Below, one piece after another: positions 53,401-64,000 of a DNA stretch of 64,000 nt (positions are counted from its first letter, which is position 1; every line of letters begins with the position of its first letter). The notes under the pieces were generated by a model. That model saw only the letters and a list, made by a program, of their open reading frames with translations. It made no database searches and had not been told where the DNA came from. Source of the stretch: Molanna angustata (Eukaryota; Arthropoda; Insecta; Trichoptera; Molannidae). The stretch covers positions 11,225,089 through 11,289,088 of the forward strand of contig OY754977.1 in assembly GCA_963576475.1 (NCBI GenBank), read 5' to 3'. The translations under genes and the position numbers were made by a program.

Positions 53401-56400
53401 GGTATAACTAAATAATAAATTTGTTACATATAACTAAATGATAATTTTGTCAAAAATAAAACAATTTTAGGATAAAGTAGAGTCACCGTATAATTGGACT
53501 TCTGCCCTCGAAGATGCTGATGACTCTCATCTTTATTTTACTCCAGAATCAGGAAATGTTGTCTTTGCAAGTGCTATAGATGGTTGGGGTTTTGGTGTAT
53601 CTAAATTTGCTAAAATATTTTCTGAAAAATTAGGTATGTATATCTTCATTATGTCTCTGACATTATTTAATAGCCAACTGATGATACATATGTTTTTTGA
53701 TTTATTTATTTTATTCTTTTTCAGGAATCAAAGAAGAACTACTCATGAAAGTGATCTGGGGAGATTTTTATTTAGATACCAAATCGAAAAAATTCATGAA
53801 AGGTGCCCAAGAGAAAGCAAAAAAACCCTGTTTTGTGCAATTAGTTTTAGAAAACATTTGGTCTTTGTATGAAACAATTGTGATTAGAAAGGAACGTGAT
53901 AAAGTTGAAGCAATTACTAAAAAAATTGGAATCAATTTAACAACTAGAGATTTGAAACATCGAGATTCCAAGGTTCAGTTGCAAGCTATATTATCACAGT
54001 GGCTCCCATTAGCTGATGCAGTATTAGATATGGTTTGTTTGAAGTTACCATCGCCCAAACAAATCTGTGAAGAAAAAGTAGAAAAATTAATGTGTTCTCA
54101 AAATAAACGTTTTGATTCAATGTTGCCCGACACTCAAGCCTTAAAAGCGCATTTCTTAGCTTGTGATAGTTCAGACTCTCGTCCTGTTATCGTGTATATT
54201 TCTAAGATGTTTCCAGTCGATAGAAAGTGTCTTCCGGAGAATAAGGCCAGACCTTTGACAGCAGATGAAATAGCTCACAGAAGAGAAATAGCCAGACAGA
54301 GGCATTTAGAAAGACAAAGTCAGACTTCAAATCCTGAATGTGCAAATATTGACTTATCTTCTGTACCTATTGATCAAGCAAATGAAGAGAATGATGAAGT
54401 CAAAGTTTTGGACGTTGAAGAGGATGTGTTTATTGGATTTGCAAGAATTTTCAGTGGTACATTGAAACGAGGTTGTCGTTTGTACGTTCTTGGACCAAAA
54501 CACGACCCAAAAACTTTCCCCGGTGATATAGATAATCCAGATATTGATGCAAATCTTACATTAAAGGATTTGAAAAGTAACCAACATATCACAAGTGTTG
54601 AGTAAGTACCTATATTGTTTGAATTAAGGAATGATATATTGTTTGAATTAAGGAATGTAACAATTAATATCGCATAAGTTTGATGAATCCTTTTGATTTT
54701 AGCCTTCTACTTAGATATATTTCACAGAAACTATATTGAAATATGTTTTATAATACAGAAATTTTTTGTAACTGAGTAATTATATTTTCAGAATACAACA
54801 TTTATATTTATTAATGGGTCGTGAACTAGAAGAATTAGAAGAGGTGCCTGCAGGAAACATTCTAGGCTAGTAAAATAGATTATTTTGGTATAAAATTGGT
54901 AAAGGGCAATATGTTTATTTTTGTTGTGTATATTTTTCTGTATTTTTTTATTGTTTTTTTTAGTATATGTAAATTATTTATATTGACTTAACAATAAGAC
55001 ACTATAGTTTTACTTCCACTCAATAAACTTTAAGTAGCGTTTAAGTAACGACGTTGCTGATGATGGACCAAAGTCCGAAAACGTTACAATAATTAATTTA
55101 TAAAAGTTAATTTATTGAGTGGAAGTAAAACTATAGTGTCTTATTGTTAAGTCAATATAAATAATTTACAATGGCATTCCACAGTGTGAATAATAAGAAC
55201 TTTGAAAACTTAATATATGTAATATAAATTAAATAAATAAAAAATATTATCAATATAATATGTAATTAGTTCATTCAACTTAACAAATTAATGTTTTTTT
55301 GTTTTTGTTAACAATAATATAGCTATGATTTATCAATATTTTTGATTTTTGTTATGTTTTAGGCATAGGGGGTTTGGATGAGCATGTTTTGAAAACAGCC
55401 ACATTAAGCACCACACTGTATTGTCCGTCTTTTACTGAAATGCGAATGTTTGCTGTGCCAATTGTAAGAGTTGCTGTAGAAACTCAACACCCCTCAGACA
55501 TGCCCAAGTTGATAAAAGGTAATTTTTATATTTCTTATCACTTATAATAAAAATACTTGATTCACATCGATAAAGTTGTAATTTTTAGTACCTACCTATT
55601 TTTTATGATTCATTGTTGTGAAACTTTCATGAAATAGTTTTACTTGAATGATTTGAAACAAGAGAGATTGAACAAGGGCAAAATATATTCGTCTGTTGTT
55701 TAAGCTTCTTACATTTCACTCTTTTAGAATGTTCTCTCTTTCAGAAATACTTAAATACCCGACCTCTCATTCCATTCCTGTCCGCATTGTAAATTTTCTT
55801 TGTCAGGCATTCCTCATTCATTCTCCCCATGTGGTCAAACCATCTCAATGTGTTCACGTTCATTCTATTCATGATGTCTTTCTTTATTTTACATTCTTTC
55901 ATTTTAATATGGTTTGTGATATGATTTTATCAGGTTATAAATTAATTGAAATAGTCATTCTGAACCAAAGAAAAAATATTTACCGACTACAAAAAGTGTA
56001 TTTTCTTTATTGTTTGCCTTTTCTGTTATCTGTATCCAGTTATACAAGTAGGTACATATTAACTTTTATACTAACCATCTTCATTATGAATCAATTATTT
56101 TATTAAATTGATTATTATTTTTATCAGGGTTGAAGTTGCTGAATCAAGCTGATGCATGTGTTCAAGTTTTGGTACAAGAAACTGGTGAACATGTTTTACT
56201 GACGGCTGGTGAAGTTCATCTGGAACGATGCCTTGAAGATTTAAGGTAGAGTTGTAGCCAAATATTTTGAACTTTTAGACGAGAAGGGGGCGATTTGCAC
56301 ATAAACCAACGAAGCAAAAAGACACAAATTTTCGCTCTGTGCAACCAGAATTTCATTCAAGATATTTGGTGATATTTATACTTGTACATTAATAAAGTAA

Positions 56401-59400
56401 TATCAAAACTATGGAAAATTTGGCCAAAGCTAAAATAACTGAATTGTCATTTTTTGAATGTATATAGAAAAGCTGTTTTCAATAAATGTTCAAAATATTA
56501 CTAGTTAGTTTTTTACACGCATTTAGGTGTAAGGGTAGGCCCCATAGATTCCATCGACCAAAATATAAGTCAGCTACAACATACGTCCAGCACCAATATT
56601 ATCTTCTTTTTATGAAAATTGTAAGCTGGATGTGCTTTTAATAAAATAAAATAAATAAATAAAATATGAATTACATGTAAGAGCGCACATGAAAGCTAAC
56701 AGAATCGGCCGATTTAAAAATCTGTGACGAGACACAAGAATATTTGCCGATCAAGATCGCCCGACATTGTGCAACCAATGTGACATCATATATGAGAGGG
56801 TGTGCATGCGACCAAGATTTTAATAGAAATACGTTTTCAGTGGTCAGCTGATCTGAAACGAAATGACGAAATAATTATAGATTTTGAAACTTAAAAGATC
56901 AAGGTCCCCCTTCTGAAATTGTCAAAAATAAATATAAATTCAGAAACTTTGAGAACAAGAACACAAACATTAATTCCTACTTCAAAAAATCCATATTCCC
57001 AATTATATCATTCTACAAGCTTTCTTGCGCGATTAAACCGATCGGCCGATAAATCAATTATTGTTTTGTGTATGCCGACTTCACATTTAGTTTCATATAA
57101 ATAGTGTAAGTTTTCTTACTATCACCACCATTTGAAAATACTTTCAAATTTCTAATATTTACAGTTTTCAAATTGATTATACCTACTTCAAATTAAAAAT
57201 TAACATTCACAGATCAGTTTGCGAATTGCGATCACAGTGGATTGCGAATTTTTTAAAAGATCGCGAAGTCATAACTGTAGTGGACGGTTGCTCTTCTTCT
57301 CCCCATTCCATCAATGCGGGAGTCCCTCAAGGGTCCATTCTATCTCCAACCCTATTCCTCCTACATATTAATGACTTGCTCTTACGCGCCCCCATCCACT
57401 TTTACGCTGATGACAGCACAGTCCATGACAATTTCTCTTTTGACAAACCTCCTAAACAGAGTGAAATATCAGAAGCCCGGAAAGACCTTCATCAAAAAAT
57501 AAATAGCTACCTCCACTCAATCAATACCTGGGGTGAAAGTAATCTTGTTTCATTTAACGTCTCGAAAACCCAAGCCCGTCTAATTTCTGCGAAGAGAAAC
57601 CCCAATGAATTGCAAGTGTCTTTCAATGGAAGCACCCTACCTAACAGCAGCTCTATCGAACTGCTTGGAGTATCTATAACGAACCAATTACACTAAAAGG
57701 GCTCCATCGAAGCTAAGGTGAAACTCGCCTCCAAAAAATTGAGCGTACTATATAGAGCGCGTAGATATTTTACTAAGACCCAGATCTGTATACTCTACAA
57801 AGCGCAAATACGTCCAATTATTGAATATGGCAGTCACCTCTGGAGTGGCGCCCCCCAATACCTACTGAATACCCTCGACGCTGTCCAAAGGCGTGCTATA
57901 CATCTGATTGATGATCCATCACTGACTGATGGATTGCAATCACTAGAACACAGACGCAGAGTCGGTATTTTAAGTTTATTCTATAGATACTACCACGGGA
58001 ATTGCTCAGAAGAACTTGCATCTTTGGTCCCTCCTCCATCCACTCGCAACAGAGTCACTTGCTTCACTCAATCGCAGCACCCATTCACAGTGGACCTTCA
58101 ACATATACGAACAAGTCGCTTCTTGAACTCCTTTATTAATACAGCAGCCCGACTGTGGAACGATCTTCCGAATTCTGTGTTTCCACCTTCGTACAACCCG
58201 GTTCTTTTTAAAATCCGAATTAATAAACTCTTTTCTAGATTGCAAACCCCTCCCAACGCTACGTAGTGCTCTTCTTCGGAAGAGTAAAATGGACCCAAAT
58301 CCTAATAGCTGGCGTCCCCTACGTGGACATGTTAAAAAAAAATAGTTATACATAATCTTGGGACAAAGTATTTACTTTTTTTTTAAATGATATGTGAGAT
58401 TAATAACAACATAATTTTTTTATGTATATGTGGCAACTTGTTATTGACACAAGAAAGGCTTCTGTAATGATTTGCAATCAGGAGATATGACATCAAGTGT
58501 AAAAAAATATGTTTGATGGGTTTGAAAGTATAATTAAAAATATCAGCGATATTTTTGATAATAGTTTATTTTAATATCTTTGATTGAAGTTTTATGAATA
58601 ACCATAACCATATTACTTTTGTTTTCAAACTGTTTTCTTTTTCATTATAACCAAGGCATAAAACAATAAGTTAATGCGCATAAAGTAATTATCTCATAAT
58701 AAAAAAAACTATATTTTTCCTATTATTATCCTATGTATCTTGCAAATATTTTAGCTAAAATGGTTCTGCTTATATAACCATCTATATATTATATTTAATG
58801 ATCAGACAATTATTTATTTTATAAAATATCTCTTCTATTGTTATAATGAATGTTTACTCTAGTTCAATTAAGTTGAGCAATATAATACGATTGTAAATGT
58901 ATATTTTATGATCAGAAAGCAAGAATAGTGTTTGACAGTGATTATTCATTAGTTTTACATACTATAAAAAAAATGTAATATGTATATTATTAATAAATTA
59001 ATAAAAATTAGATTTAGTTAAAAAAATGGTTAGTTTTAAGTTTTACTGTTATAATTTTTGACACTGACTCGTATCATGATATCATTACCATAATAATAAT
59101 AGTTTTAATTAAATTTTTTTTTTTAAATTATTTTTTATGGAGATTCATCAAGAATTTTCCGTTAAGAATTTAGATAATACGAAATAATGTTTTTTCTTTT
59201 CATTTTAGTACAAGATATGCGAAAGTACCCATCAGTGTATCAGAACCGATTGTACCATTTAAGGAAACTATTGTGGAACCACCTAAAACTGACATGGTCA
59301 ATGAAGATATTGAAGTACAATCCTTAGCTGTTCAACAAGATGTTAGTGATAACGACCAAGAAAAAAGCATTGTAATGCAAACACCTAATAAGCAATGCAC

Positions 59401-61497
59401 TATAAAAATCAAAGCTGTACCCTTACCAAAAGAAGTGACTACAATTTTGGAAAATAATGGGGAGCTATTAAAATTACTAGATACACAGATAAAATACACT
59501 TTGAAATCTATTAATTCCAACAAAAAAGATAATTTAGATATCAATTTTTCAAAAATGGATTTGCACGAAGCAAATGATACAGAAATCAAATATGATAAAC
59601 TGACAGATAGATGTTTAAAGGAGATACAAGTCTTGAAAGATGATTTGAGTAAAGCGTTTGAAACAGCCGGTGGAGAATGGAAGGATGCAGTCAATGAAAT
59701 TTGGTCGGCAGGTCCCAGAAAATGTGGGCCGAATTTATTATTGAATCACGTAAAAGATTTCAATAAATCATTGTTTGATTTTGATATCAAAGAAAATAAC
59801 GACACCAGGAATGATTTCACAAACAGTTTTGTGAATGGTTTTCAACTCGCTACCCTAGCCGGGCCTTTGTGCGAAGAGCCAATGATGGGAGTAGCGTTTA
59901 TAGTTGAAGAATGGAGTATTTCAAAAGAAGATGAGGAAGTATCATCAAGTCAACCTTATGGACCATTTTCTGGTAAATAACAACTATCATTTTATTGCAA
60001 GTTATCTAGAAATTCAAGATGTATGTATATATTTGTCAGAGAAGTGTTTAATTTAAAATAAATCTGTTTCAAATGGAAAAGCCTAGTGGGTATTTTCGAT
60101 TTTGCATATTTAACATTTTTTTTCTCCCATTTCCAATTGAAATGCTTTTTCCATTTTAAATACATTTTTGCAACACTTTCTTATTATCAATTATATCCTT
60201 TTTTCCTTCTTCTTCGATGGCGCTACAGCCCAAATCGAGCCTTGGCCTCCCTCAGCAAGCGCCTCCAATGTCCCCTGTCATCAGTTGCCGTCCTCCAGAT
60301 GGACACCTGGTGAAGCTGTTCTGCATCCCTCCTCACACTATCCTCCCACCTCAGCCTTGGTCTTCCAATCCTCCTTTTTCCACCCAGATGTCCTTATAGA
60401 ATCCTTCTTGGGACCCGTCTTTCCGGCATTTTTTGTACATGGCCCGCCCATCTCAGTCTAAGTAACCTTATATGGGTTGAGATACACGGGGCCTGATAAA
60501 TGAAGTACAATTCCTTTTTTCCTAGACGCTTTAATATAAAATTTACGATAGTCTATTTATTTAAACTGGCTACATTTCTCCCATGTAAATTACTAAATTG
60601 GAAAATAAGGAAATAAATAACTAAATTGCGTAAATAAATTGTTTAAAAATTAAATAGTTGTTTTAACAGAAGGCCGTATTATTTTTACTCTTTCATTATT
60701 TGACCTGATATACACTTTTGTTTTTTCAGTACATTTTTAAAATAGGTATTTTGCATTTGAAATACTTTTCTAAAAACCATTTTACATTAATTTCAAATGG
60801 AAATGTTTTGACCCATTTCCATTTTATATTTCAAATGGTTTTGGGTACCCATTTTGCACTTCTCTATTTGTATACAATCTTGAAAGTAAATTTTATCACA
60901 ATAGGAGTGAATCAATTTTAAAAGTGAATTTGCTAGTGAAATAAATGTACCTATTCACACTTAATTGACTATTCAATGCAGAAACCAGCTTCATATTTAT
61001 AATGGAAAAAAATAGTGAAATTTCTCTATTGATTTTAACGTATTTTTATTAACACAGTGGAAGTTCATTATATTATACATTTAATTACAAATGTATTTAA
61101 ACCAAAGTTTTGATCCACAAGAATTAATGGTAATAATTATATTTATTGTCTCTGATGATGCTTGCTGTGTCTGTTGAAAGCTCTTAGGCTTGTTTTATTC
61201 ATACTTGCCTTTATAGCTTTGGCTTAAATACATTTGTATTTAAATTTTTCAATAAAATTGTAATTTCTTCGTATTTTTTTTTGCAATTAGATTTAGTGTT
61301 TGTTTTGTCAAGCTCTCTCAGTCAAAGTTACTGTATTTTTGTTTTATATTTTGCATATATTTTTTGTTTATGTACATATGTAGGTCAGATTATGTCTGCT
61401 GTGAAAGAAGGTTGCAGAAAGGCATTCCAGGCCCAACCCCAAAGACTGATGGCAGCCATGTACTCCTGCCAGATCAACGCCAAAGCTCAAGTCTTAG
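50473..61497 (+). CDS. EFL1: Elongation factor-like GTPase 1, nine exons, 3' end outside window
   Basis: Coding exons: 50473-50820, 53057-53290, 53471-53633, 53725-54601, 54792-54865, 55363-55518, 56128-56245, 59209-59972 and 61384-61497; all phases fit, giving 949 residues of about 1,100. EFL1 is a cytoplasmic EF-2-like GTPase that, with SBDS, releases eIF6 from late pre-60S subunits. G motifs are visible: AHVDHGKT (P-loop), RGIT, DSPGH, NKID and SAIDGWG. The EFL1-specific insert lies within 53725-54601 ([18 protein letters not shown]). Then come domain-[83 protein letters not shown] and [14 protein letters not shown]. The exon ending at 54865 is followed by GC rather than GT. The start matches the usual N-terminus just before the P-loop. 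Introns hold LINE, MITE and foldback copies. Confidence 0.95.
51390..51790 (+). repeat. Dispersed repeat family R2, third copy, in EFL1 intron 1
   Basis: GGGGCCAATACTGAATTC, CTTCTTAAAAGGTGGCAATC, CACTGTCACAAACTCGTAGT and TACCCGTTGAGAAATTGAT align in order with 33950-34290. Confidence 0.65.
51931..52119. mobile_element. 189-bp near-perfect foldback element
   Basis: Arms of about 92 bp (starting TTTTATCTATAATTAAAAGT) are essentially perfect complements around a CTAGC loop at about 52025. It contains GCGCGATAGGCCTATTTCGC. Related to 9081-9323. It lies in EFL1 intron 1. Confidence 0.95.
54866..54867 (+). other. Non-canonical GC splice donor in EFL1
   Basis: The exon ends ATTCTAG and the intron begins GCTAGT, a good match to the GC-AG donor consensus (AG|GCAAGT). 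Joining to the acceptor at 55362 gives the conserved GN(I/V)LGIGGL sequence. The nearby GTAAAA at 54871 would create an in-frame stop. Confidence 0.8.
54971..55167. mobile_element. 197-bp inverted-repeat element with a hammerhead-like core
   Basis: Perfect 57-bp inverted arms (54971-55027, 55111-55167) enclose 83 bases containing CTGATGA (55057), GGACCAAAGTCC (a 4-bp stem), and GAAA (55077), the linear order of a hammerhead-ribozyme core. No UH cleavage site can be placed, so it would be inactive. Motifs of this kind occur at the ends of Penelope-like elements; the assignment is tentative. It is in EFL1 intron 5. Confidence 0.7.
55690..55920 (-). mobile_element. Degenerate LINE fragment in EFL1
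   Basis: It matches 46395-46630 (CTTCTTACATTTC, CAGGCATTCCTCATTCATTC, GTGGTCAAACCATCTCAATG). It encodes the region after the RT in reverse and is broken by stops. Confidence 0.65.
56256..56371. mobile_element. Small MITE, family M3, next to an EFL1 splice donor
   Basis: Ends GCCAAATATTTTGAA and TTCAAGATATTTGGTG are inverted. The interior GAGAAGGGGGCGATTTGCAC is nearly identical to 12589-12704. It starts about 10 bases after the end of the exon at 56245. Confidence 0.8.
57212..58330 (+). mobile_element. 5'-truncated LINE with RT, one in-frame stop
   Basis: The frame from 57226 to 58266 is open except for one TAA at 57694-57696. It reads the RT from [20 protein letters not shown] through [10 protein letters not shown], then the thumb ([15 protein letters not shown]) and a C-terminal region ending [17 protein letters not shown]. 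The 3' end is GGACCCAAATCCTAATAGC plus a short A-run. A decayed copy is at 36467-37215. It is in EFL1 intron 7, same strand as the gene. The clade is not certain. Confidence 0.85.
58331..59208. other. EFL1 intron; nothing recognised
   Basis: Very AT-rich sequence without a supported feature. Confidence 0.4.
60205..60490 (-). mobile_element. RTE-like LINE 3' end in EFL1 intron 8
   Basis: In reverse it matches 100-356 almost collinearly, from AACCCATATAAGGTTACTTAG to the GCTGTAGCGCCATCGAAG end and GAA tail. The reading frame is disrupted. Confidence 0.8.
61079..61245. mobile_element. 167-bp inverted-repeat element with a hammerhead-like core, second example
   Basis: Arms of 29 bp (61079-61107 and 61217-61245; ATTTAATTACAAATGTATTT and complement) with two mismatches enclose CTGATGA (61152) and GAAA (61176). 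The arms differ completely in sequence from those at 54971, but the layout is the same. The stem between CTGATGA and GAAA is poor here. Confidence 0.6.
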
Positions 61498-64000
61498 GTA
61501 AGTCATTTTATGGATCACCTATACAAAATTTATTGAAGTACTTTCGCACGCACCTGGTGACAACAAAAAATATTCATTTGGAACTCGGCCGAGTTCATCA
61601 CCAAAAGTTACAAAATGTTGAATGGCGGTATGACAGTAGGCAACAGTATTTCTAGAAAGATCGCAGGCAATGAACTCTCAACCCTCTAACTTGACGTAAT
61701 TTTAATAGAGTGTACATGAGGTGCAATCAATCTACAAGCATTACTCAGATTTACCAAATGTTGGTATTTATCCTTTCAAAAGGATTCTTTACATGTGGTA
61801 TTTTACAAAATTATCAATATCGTAAGGGATAGCTCTGATTTGTATTATCAATTTCTTACATTCTATCTACTTAAGAGGGAGATGACACCATGTTTCAATG
61901 TCCCTCTCTTTAGCACAGGTATAGTTATCTAAAGGACCCTAGTTTAATTTATAATAACTTTGTTGAATTGCTTATCTCATAAGATTTAATAATTCTCTTG
62001 AAGAGTTCCACTTTTTACAAAATATTAATTTAATATCTGTCTCAAGCTTACATACATGACTTTTGTTAGTTTAAGAATTTTTAAGACCTTCATCTTTGTT
62101 GGTTATACTAAAAATAAACTATTTGATGGCATAGTTATTGAATATAAATAAAAACCGCTATCACTTATTCAATTATTTTATTTAATTCTTATAAATATTA
62201 CTATAAATATTAATAAATTATGATCTTACACAGAGAGTCTTTTAGCTATTATTTACATCACAATAATTTAAACATTTTTTCCGTCACTTCATTAATATTG
62301 TATACTAGGCTTTTCGTGGAAACTTATCTCTATTTATAATACATATAATAATATAACCTGGTTATATTTTAATTCAATCAGTGAAAGAAAATAATTTCCA
62401 TATTCACAAATAAAATAATATAGTTAAAAAATGTTTAACTCTTTAAAATATGGGCTTGTAGTAAGGGATAACCAATAACGCATTTACCAGGTCACAATTT
62501 TATTTTCTGATGTGTTGTCGATTAACAAAAATACATGATGCTTGCAACCTTTGTTTTTATTTAGATTTGTCAAAGTAATGTAATCTTTAGATGCAATCAT
62601 TTTTTATTCATACACAACCGAAAATTCTTTTACATTCACTGATTGAAAATAGTGTCGTATCAATATTAAATTATTACTTTTTAACTAACTAAAATTTTTA
62701 AGGGTGGCAATGATTGAGGAATGTTTTTATGTTTTATTTAAAAAGCATAAAAATTGTCTACCACCACCTTAAAAAACGTGTTTTTTCCACATAAATAATA
62801 CAGATTTATTAATTCATATATATCCCAGCAAATATTGCTTTCTGAAATAATTATATAAAAATTTTCTTTCCCAAAGCAAAGTTCAACCAAAATACGATTA
62901 ATCATTATATTTCGACGAGACAAAGCTGAGATACATTTTTCCATTAGGGAAATCAGGAACTTACAGGAATTACAACCTTTTACCAATTATGCCTTAATTG
63001 AGTTCCGTAATTATATTATTTTGTAAATTGTCAGTATACTAGATGAACTTTGTCATAATAAATTCATTTTATAAATATTAAAAGAAAATATTCACCGTTT
63101 CTTTATTTGTCACCCTTTTATAAAAAAACTATGAGTATCTTCTTTTCTATATTTTCATCATTAGATCGGATTTTTTTATGAGTCTTATAAAAATGATAAG
63201 ATATGTTAGGGTAGTAAACTATTCATCATGGTGAAGTCATGGCTGAAGTGTTATAGTTACAGAGTTTTAAAACATATATTTTTTTGTAGTGACTTGTTCT
63301 AAATTTATTCTATCTTATTTTTAAACTTTGTTAATGTATATTTAATTAGATATCTTTATAGTAATTTTGATGAGAACATATTCAAAACTCTATGAAAAAT
63401 TATGATTTTTTAAAGCATCAAATAAATAGATAACTTCCCTGCACTCTTACTAGAGTGATGAGTTGATTGCCCAACGGCAATGTCTTACAATTAATCAGGG
63501 TTTCCAGCACAGATAAGCAATAAATATTGTACACCATGAAATTGAAAATTCTGACACAGAAATCAAGCAAATTCATACAAAGTGAACACATGTATACAAT
63601 TAAAAAAAAATATAGTAAGTTCATAAATATTTCACTCATTGAGTATTTACTAAAAAAATGTTGTTTTGTTATTATCAAAAAAGTTTTTTAAATTTTTCAA
63701 TAAATAAGTAAGATTTATAAAATATAGATCAGTCTACTCTTCACATTTCCTCAGTTAAATAAATAGATTTATAGCCATTTAATATTCATTTAAAGATGGA
63801 AATAAATTATTTAAAAACCAGATCTTTCTGTTTTCATAATAAGATTGGAGATCATTTTATTTCAATCTGTTTCCATAAATAGTTAAAATTAGCAAAGAAT
63901 GTTAATAATTATTCTAACCTTAACTTTTAAATTTATTTCATGACACAAACAATTATTTAAATTTCTTTTTTTTGCGAATTCTTATTTTGGTTATACAGTT
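61498..64000. other. EFL1 last visible intron
   Basis: GTAAGT donor at 61498. There is an eroded S4 SINE at 63425-63530 (CTTGCAC-like head, GAGTTGATTGCC, CAGGGTTTCCAGC); otherwise the stretch is AT-rich. The window ends in TTATACAGTT, which could be the next acceptor at 63998, but too little follows to tell. The missing EFL1 C-terminus (about 150 residues) lies to the right. Confidence 0.5.

Noticed and set aside
54871..54876. GTAAAA as the EFL1 donor instead of the GC site
   Set aside because: It would place an in-frame TAG across the junction and break the conserved LGIGGL sequence.
55057..55080. Active hammerhead ribozyme
   Set aside because: The core segments are there but only six bases separate the outer stem from CTGATGA, with no UH cleavage site and no room for stem I. 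It is kept only as a hammerhead-like remnant.
61384..61655. EFL1 ending at the stop codon at 61655
   Set aside because: The frame after 61497 leaves EFL1 similarity exactly at a GTAAGT donor. The conserved C-terminal domain is still missing, so the frame beyond is intron read-through.

Overview
This window looks like nuclear DNA from an arthropod, most likely an insect. It is AT-rich, its genes are split by GT-AG introns, and more than half of what can be recognised is mobile DNA: non-LTR retrotransposons, tRNA-derived SINEs, MITEs and foldback elements, Helitron-like elements and one complete DNA transposon. The order and species cannot be fixed from the sequence alone. There are no bacterial-type operons and no CRISPR array.

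Host genes, left to right. (1) A minus-strand gene at 12073-1974 has seven visible exons and joins an RNA-recognition motif, a linker, an F-box and about nine leucine-rich repeats; its 3' end runs off the left edge. (2) A phosphoribosyl-pyrophosphate synthetase lies on the minus strand (26562-25522) as one uninterrupted reading frame. (3) Ribosomal protein L36 is on the minus strand, with a TOP-type first exon at 38551 and coding exons at 38347-38173 and 33818-33588, separated by a 4.35-kb intron full of repeats. (4) TIMM29, a TIM22-complex subunit, is a single minus-strand exon (42766-42197). (5) A two-exon minus-strand gene (45600-44696) encodes an 80-residue secreted, cationic, Pro/Met-rich peptide behind a TATA box. 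(6) EFL1, the GTPase that releases eIF6 from pre-60S ribosomes, is on the plus strand (50473-61497), with nine coding exons visible, one GC-AG intron, and a C-terminus beyond the right edge.

Mobile DNA. The main element is a 4.8-kb DNA transposon (27606-32401). It has terminal inverted repeats, a TCGA target-site duplication in a palindromic target, repeated subterminal ACTAAGTCA motifs, and a four-exon transposase of about 785 residues with an RNase-H-like DUF7869-type core. At 15-20.3 kb a 4.5-kb LINE (endonuclease, reverse transcriptase, RNase H; frameshifted) sits inside an older RTE-like LINE, with a 13-bp target-site duplication. At 47.3-49.6 kb two Helitron/Helentron-like copies lie head to tail, the second interrupted by a TA-flanked MITE whose near-empty site is preserved in the first. 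Further copies of this family lie at 7.1-8.2 kb (carrying an hAT-like insert with an 8-bp duplication), 14.2-15.1, 20.3 and 23.6 kb.

The host genes do not form a functional cluster, although RPL36 and EFL1 both belong to 60S ribosome structure or maturation. The RRM/F-box/LRR gene, the DUF7869 transposon and the small secreted peptide are the least familiar items and the best candidates for something undescribed.
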